Positions 61,173 through 64,000 of a stretch of 64,000 nt of DNA are shown here, in pieces. The DNA lies in contig NZ_FOXV01000012.1 in NCBI RefSeq assembly GCF_900115815.1, positions 38,985 to 102,984 on the forward strand. Reading direction: 5' to 3'. The translations under genes were made by a program, and so were the position numbers. The notes below the pieces were generated by a model. The model saw only the letters and a program-made list of their open reading frames with translations, had not been told where the DNA came from and did not search any database. Source of the DNA: Roseivivax halotolerans. GTDB lineage: Bacteria > Pseudomonadota > Alphaproteobacteria > Rhodobacterales > Rhodobacteraceae. Within the stretch, counting starts at the first letter, position 1. Each line of letters begins with the position of its first letter.

Positions 61173-62378
61173 ATGTCCCGCCCGCGCCTCGACAACAAGA
61201 CCGCCCGGCGTCTCTTCCTCGACCGGCATCTTCTGCTCGCGCCTGGCACGGGTTCGGGCCGGAGTGAGGATCTGGAACACGTCCTCGGGCAGCTTGGCTT
61301 CGTTCAGGTCGACAGCGTCAATACGCTGGCCCGCGCGCATGATCTGATCCTCTGGTCCAGGCGTGGCCGCTACCGCCCATCCGCACTCGAACGCCTGGTT
61401 GCCAAAAGGCGAAGCGCCTTTGAGCACTGGACCCACGATGCCGCCGTGATCCCGATGAAGTTCTACCCGATGTGGCGGCTGAAATTCGAACGGGACGAAG
61501 CCCGGATGCAGGCCCGCTGGCCTGCCTGCCGACGCGAGGGATGGCGGGACGAACTTGACACCGTGCTGTCCCATGTCGCGGAGCGTGGCCCGACCTCGTC
61601 ACTGGATGTTGGCGCCGGCGAAGCCAAAGGCTCTTCGGGCTGGTGGGATTGGCACCCCTCCAAGACCGCGCTTGAATTCCTGTGGCGCTCCGGGCGGCTC
61701 GCCATCTGTCACCGGCAGGGGTTCCGCAAGCAATACGATCTCGCCGAACGGGTCATCCCGCCCGAATACCTGAACGCCCGGCGGAGCGACGGGGAAATCG
61801 TCGATTGGGCCATGTCCGCCGCGCTGGACCGCCTCGGCTTCGGCACGAGCGGAGAGATCGCGGCCTTCTTCGAAATCGTCAGACGTGACGAAGCGAAAGC
61901 GTGGTGCACCGCCGCGCTCGAAGAGGGCCACCTCATCGAGGTCGATGTCGAGATGGCCGATGGGCGCACCCGGCGCGTCTTCTCGAGCGAGGCGGCGCTG
62001 GAGGGCCTCCGCGATCTGCCGCAGCCCTCCTCGCGGATCCGCATCCTCAGCCCGTTCGACCCGGCACTGAGGGATCGGGCGCGCGCAGAGGGCTTGTTCG
62101 GCTTTCACTACAGGATCGAGATCTTCGTGCCCGAGGCCAAGCGGCGATACGGCTACTACGTCTTCCCGGTGATGCAGGGCGACCGGCTGATCGGCCGGCT
62201 CGATGCGCGTCGCGATGGATCCTGTATCGCCGTGCGCGCCTTCTGGCCCGAGACCGGGATCGCGTTGGGCAAGACCCGTGAGCAAGGGATCATGGCGGAA
62301 CTGCGCCGGCTGTCTCAGCTTGTCGGCGCGGATGATCTGCGCCTTGAGCCGGGCTGGCTGCGGCCCGCCCCGTCATGA
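61173..62378 (+). CDS. ycaQ: YcaQ/AlkX-like DNA glycosylase (HTH_42 family)
   Basis: A 401-residue protein of the winged-helix DNA-binding HTH_42 family. It carries the catalytic QxD motif (Gln45-Val-Asp47 in FVQVDSVNTLARAHDLILW) and the family's EHWTHDAAVIP and ILSPFDPALRDR segments. YcaQ (AlkX) unhooks DNA interstrand crosslinks and removes bulky N7-alkylguanine. Its 3' end overlaps the longer frame of the next gene but not the chosen start. Confidence 0.85.
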   Translation: MSRPRLDNKTARRLFLDRHLLLAPGTGSGRSEDLEHVLGQLGFVQVDSVNTLARAHDLILWSRRGRYRPSALERLVAKRRSAFEHWTHDAAVIPMKFYPMWRLKFERDEARMQARWPACRREGWRDELDTVLSHVAERGPTSSLDVGAGEAKGSSGWWDWHPSKTALEFLWRSGRLAICHRQGFRKQYDLAERVIPPEYLNARRSDGEIVDWAMSAALDRLGFGTSGEIAAFFEIVRRDEAKAWCTAALEEGHLIEVDVEMADGRTRRVFSSEAALEGLRDLPQPSSRIRILSPFDPALRDRARAEGLFGFHYRIEIFVPEAKRRYGYYVFPVMQGDRLIGRLDARRDGSCIAVRAFWPETGIALGKTREQGIMAELRRLSQLVGADDLRLEPGWLRPAPS

Positions 62379-62437
62379 CCCGGCGCGCCTCTGCTGATAT
62401 GGTGGCACGGCGCTTGCGGAGAGCAAAGGAAATGGAC

Positions 62438-63340
62438 ATGAACGCGCCCTCGCCCGATTACGGCCGGATCATCGAGCTCTCGCCCGGGCTGCGGCGCATC
62501 CTCGCACCGAACCCCTCGCCGATGACCTATCACGGAACGAACACCTATCTCATCGGGGAGCGCGAGATCGCCGTGGTCGATCCCGGACCCGCAGCGCCCG
62601 AACATCTCGAGGCGATCCTGGCCGCTGTGCCCGAGGGCGGGCATGTCTCGACCATTCTTCTCACCCATACGCATATTGACCACACCGCGCTGGTGCCCGA
62701 GTTGAAGCGGCGCACCGGCGCCGAGGTGCTCGCCTTCGGGGGTGCCGAAGCCGGCCGCAGCCCCGTCATGGCGCGTCTTGCCGCCGAGGGCGCCTTGGGC
62801 GGCGGCGAAGGACAGGATGCGGGCTTCGAGCCGGACGGGGTTTTGACGGAGGGCGCGTGTCTCAGGATCGACGGGCAAGAGATCACGAGCCTTCACACGC
62901 CGGGCCATACGGCAAATCATCTGGCCTTCGCGGTCGGGGATGAGCTGATCGTCGGGGATCTGGTCATGGGCTGGGCGAGCTCTCTCGTCTCACCGCCCGA
63001 TGGCGAGCTGTCGGCTTTCCTCGCCTCGCTTGAGCGTCTCTCTCGCACCGACTGGACCCGCCTCCACCCAGGTCACGGCGCAGCGATCGAGGAGCCCCGC
63101 GCCCGCATGGCGGAGCTGATCGCCCACCGCCGGATGCGCCACGACCAGATTCGCACGGCCTTGGCCGATGCGCCTGGAACCGCCGAAGACCTCGCCCGCC
63201 GCCTCTACACCGATATCCCGCCCGCGCTCCTGCCCGCCGCGGCCCGCAATGTCCTCGCCCACCTCATCGAGCTGCACGAAACCTTTGAGGCGCAGCCCCG
63301 CGGCCCCCTCACCGCCGGAGCCATCTTCGAGCTTTCGTGA
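62438..63340 (+). CDS. MBL-fold metallo-hydrolase, LACTB2-like
   Basis: A 300-residue metallo-beta-lactamase fold protein with the metal motif His77-x-His79-x-Asp81-His82 (LTHTHIDHT) and a later HTPGHTANH and HPGHG. The C-terminal winged helix (HRRMRHDQIRTAL) is as in LACTB2, an endoribonuclease-like group. The bound substrate is unknown. ATG 62438 is chosen, with AAAGGA seven bases before it; the earlier in-frame ATG at 62432 is too close to that site. Confidence 0.82.
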   Translation: MNAPSPDYGRIIELSPGLRRILAPNPSPMTYHGTNTYLIGEREIAVVDPGPAAPEHLEAILAAVPEGGHVSTILLTHTHIDHTALVPELKRRTGAEVLAFGGAEAGRSPVMARLAAEGALGGGEGQDAGFEPDGVLTEGACLRIDGQEITSLHTPGHTANHLAFAVGDELIVGDLVMGWASSLVSPPDGELSAFLASLERLSRTDWTRLHPGHGAAIEEPRARMAELIAHRRMRHDQIRTALADAPGTAEDLARRLYTDIPPALLPAAARNVLAHLIELHETFEAQPRGPLTAGAIFELS

Positions 63341-63407
63341 AACCGATACATTTTCTTCCCGACCCTCTGGACGCCCGGAATCGCACTTGCTATACGCGCC
63401 CACGTGT

Positions 63408-63482
63408 TCCGGCGTAGCTCAGCGGTAGAGCAGTTGACTGTTAATCAATTGGTCGTAGGTTCGATCCCTACCGCCGGAGCCA
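63408..63482 (+). tRNA. tRNA-Asn (GTT anticodon)
   Basis: A 75-base tRNA including encoded CCA. The acceptor stem pairs TCCGGCG (63408-63414) with CGCCGGA (63472-63478); the anticodon stem GTTGA/TCAAT holds the loop CTGTTAA with anticodon GTT at 63440-63442; the T-loop is TTCGATCC. It is followed by a terminator and an integrase remnant. Confidence 0.96.
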
Positions 63483-63486
63483 TAAA

Positions 63487-63521
63487 AAGCCCTCTAGGTC
63501 AGTGACCTAGAGGGCTTTTTT
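63487..63521 (+). terminator. Long terminator after tRNA-Asn
   Basis: Perfect fifteen-pair inverted repeat, AAGCCCTCTAGGTCA (63487-63501) with TGACCTAGAGGGCTT (63503-63517), followed by T residues to 63521. It works for the tRNA and, by symmetry, possibly for transcripts arriving from the right. Confidence 0.92.
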
Positions 63522-63597
63522 GTTTCTTGCGCCTAGCAACAAAACGGGCAGGGTAACATCTGGGGTACACCGGCACGCGGCGGGCGGGGATCGCGGA

Positions 63598-63909
63598 ATT
63601 AAAGGTGAAAAGCCGAACGAGACGGACGAGCGGCCGAAGAAGACGCGCACCGTGTCGATCCACTCGCATCTGATCGAGCTCAGGCTGCTCGAACATGCGG
63701 CGAGGCATATGAAATGTGGAGACGGCTTGCTGTTTCCCGACGTGGTCCCCAAACCGCGAAAGGATTCGCCCCGTTCTGAACTTCTCGACCCCGCGTTGGC
63801 TGTCGAAAAGTTTGGCGAGAGCATCGATTACCAGTGGTCGAAATCCCTGAAAATCACGCTGGACGGCAACCCCCAAAAGCTTTGCGCCCATTCGATGCGG
63901 CACTACTGG
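63598..63909 (+). pseudogene. Tyrosine recombinase (phage-type integrase) C-terminal remnant
   Basis: An open reading stretch of about 104 codons with integrase-like features: RTVSIHSHLIELRLLEHAAR, LLFPDV and the catalytic-box fragment CAHSMRHYW, where His-x-x-Arg matches the second catalytic arginine region. The N-terminal two-thirds and the catalytic tyrosine are absent. It lies just after a tRNA-Asn, a typical integration site, and is interrupted at about 63910 by the IS-like sequence. There is no good start codon, so it is a relic. Confidence 0.7.
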
Positions 63910-64000
63910 AGTGCCCCCACTGAAGTGGTCCACGAACTGGGATAGTTTTATCCCGATGTCAGGAGGACCAGAGAGATGGCTGGAAAGCGAGACAAGCCCG
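63910..64000 (+). mobile_element. Left end of an IS3-like insertion sequence (cut by window edge)
   Basis: The integrase frame loses homology at about 63909. Beyond it come the palindrome CCACTGAAGTGG (63917-63928), a hairpin GGGATA/TATCCC (63939-63944 with 63949-63954), AGGAGG (63961-63966) and a transposase-like start. The exact terminal base and target duplication cannot be set without the other end. Confidence 0.5.
63976..64000 (+). CDS. Start of IS3-family transposase OrfA (partial)
   Basis: Eight codons (MAGKRDKP) preceded by AGGAGG with a nine-base spacer. The beginning resembles IS3-family OrfA proteins, which start with a basic helix-turn-helix region. Too short for certainty. Confidence 0.45.

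Overview
The window is a high-GC, gene-dense chromosomal stretch that reads as a marine-type alphaproteobacterium of the Rhodobacteraceae (Roseobacter group). The evidence is the overall gene families: a glycine betaine demethylase operon, tripartite TRAP transport, monomeric isocitrate dehydrogenase, a CHASE/PAS sensor kinase island and many ATGA/GTGA start-stop overlaps. No gap without a gene, RNA gene or recognisable remnant exceeds about 300 bases; the largest (10585-10859 and 58951-59240) hold only promoter or leader sequence and one weak hairpin. Functions are inferred from protein motifs read by eye; no database search was possible.

Layout, left to right. 1-6.2 kb: a truncated thiolase, a cytosolic subtilisin-like peptidase, a vanadium-haloperoxidase/PAP2-type enzyme carrying eleven Gly-Thr-His repeats, and a divergent SARP-type regulator. 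6.2-10.6 kb: the gbcB-gbcA-dgcA operon for glycine betaine to sarcosine. 10.9-16.4 kb: a Tat-exported transglutaminase-like protein, a hairpin-rich leader, and a Pqi-like lipid transport operon in which PqiA is split into two proteins. 16.5-20.7 kb: a YnjF-YnjB-YnjC-YnjD-like operon (CDP-alcohol phosphotransferase plus ABC importer), followed by LrgAB. 21.8-25.2 kb: a NitT/TauT-type ABC operon with an additional small secreted protein, and a cytochrome c2/c550.

25.4-34.2 kb is the most interesting catabolic region: a GntR regulator, a Gfo/Idh/MocA protein, a SmoC-like flavin monooxygenase, an aldo-keto reductase, a flavin reductase, a complete TRAP transporter and a YeiH-type sulfate/sulfite exporter candidate. 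Together these look like an oxidative sulfoquinovose (sulfo-SMO) pathway in which TRAP replaces the usual ABC importer and an NAD-dependent glycosidase candidate replaces the usual GH31 sulfoquinovosidase. Malonyl-CoA synthetase MatB follows.

35.9-39.2 kb and 53.9-58.0 kb together hold what looks like one polysaccharide export machine split in two: a GfcA/YjbE-like small secreted protein, a Wzc/Etk-like tyrosine autokinase and an RfaH-like NusG paralogue on the left; Wza, YjbF and YjbH on the right. Between them are KtrAB potassium uptake, a PhoD-like phosphatase, a flippase-like membrane protein, a methyltransferase, an acetylpolyamine amidohydrolase, monomeric Icd and a signalling island (two sensor kinases, one with a decayed ATPase domain, two response regulators and an Hpt protein). 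58.2-63.3 kb holds housekeeping genes (PPP-type phosphatase, RhlE helicase, DUF4399 protein, YcaQ-like glycosylase, MBL hydrolase). The right edge is a tRNA-Asn with an integrase remnant cut by an IS3-like element.
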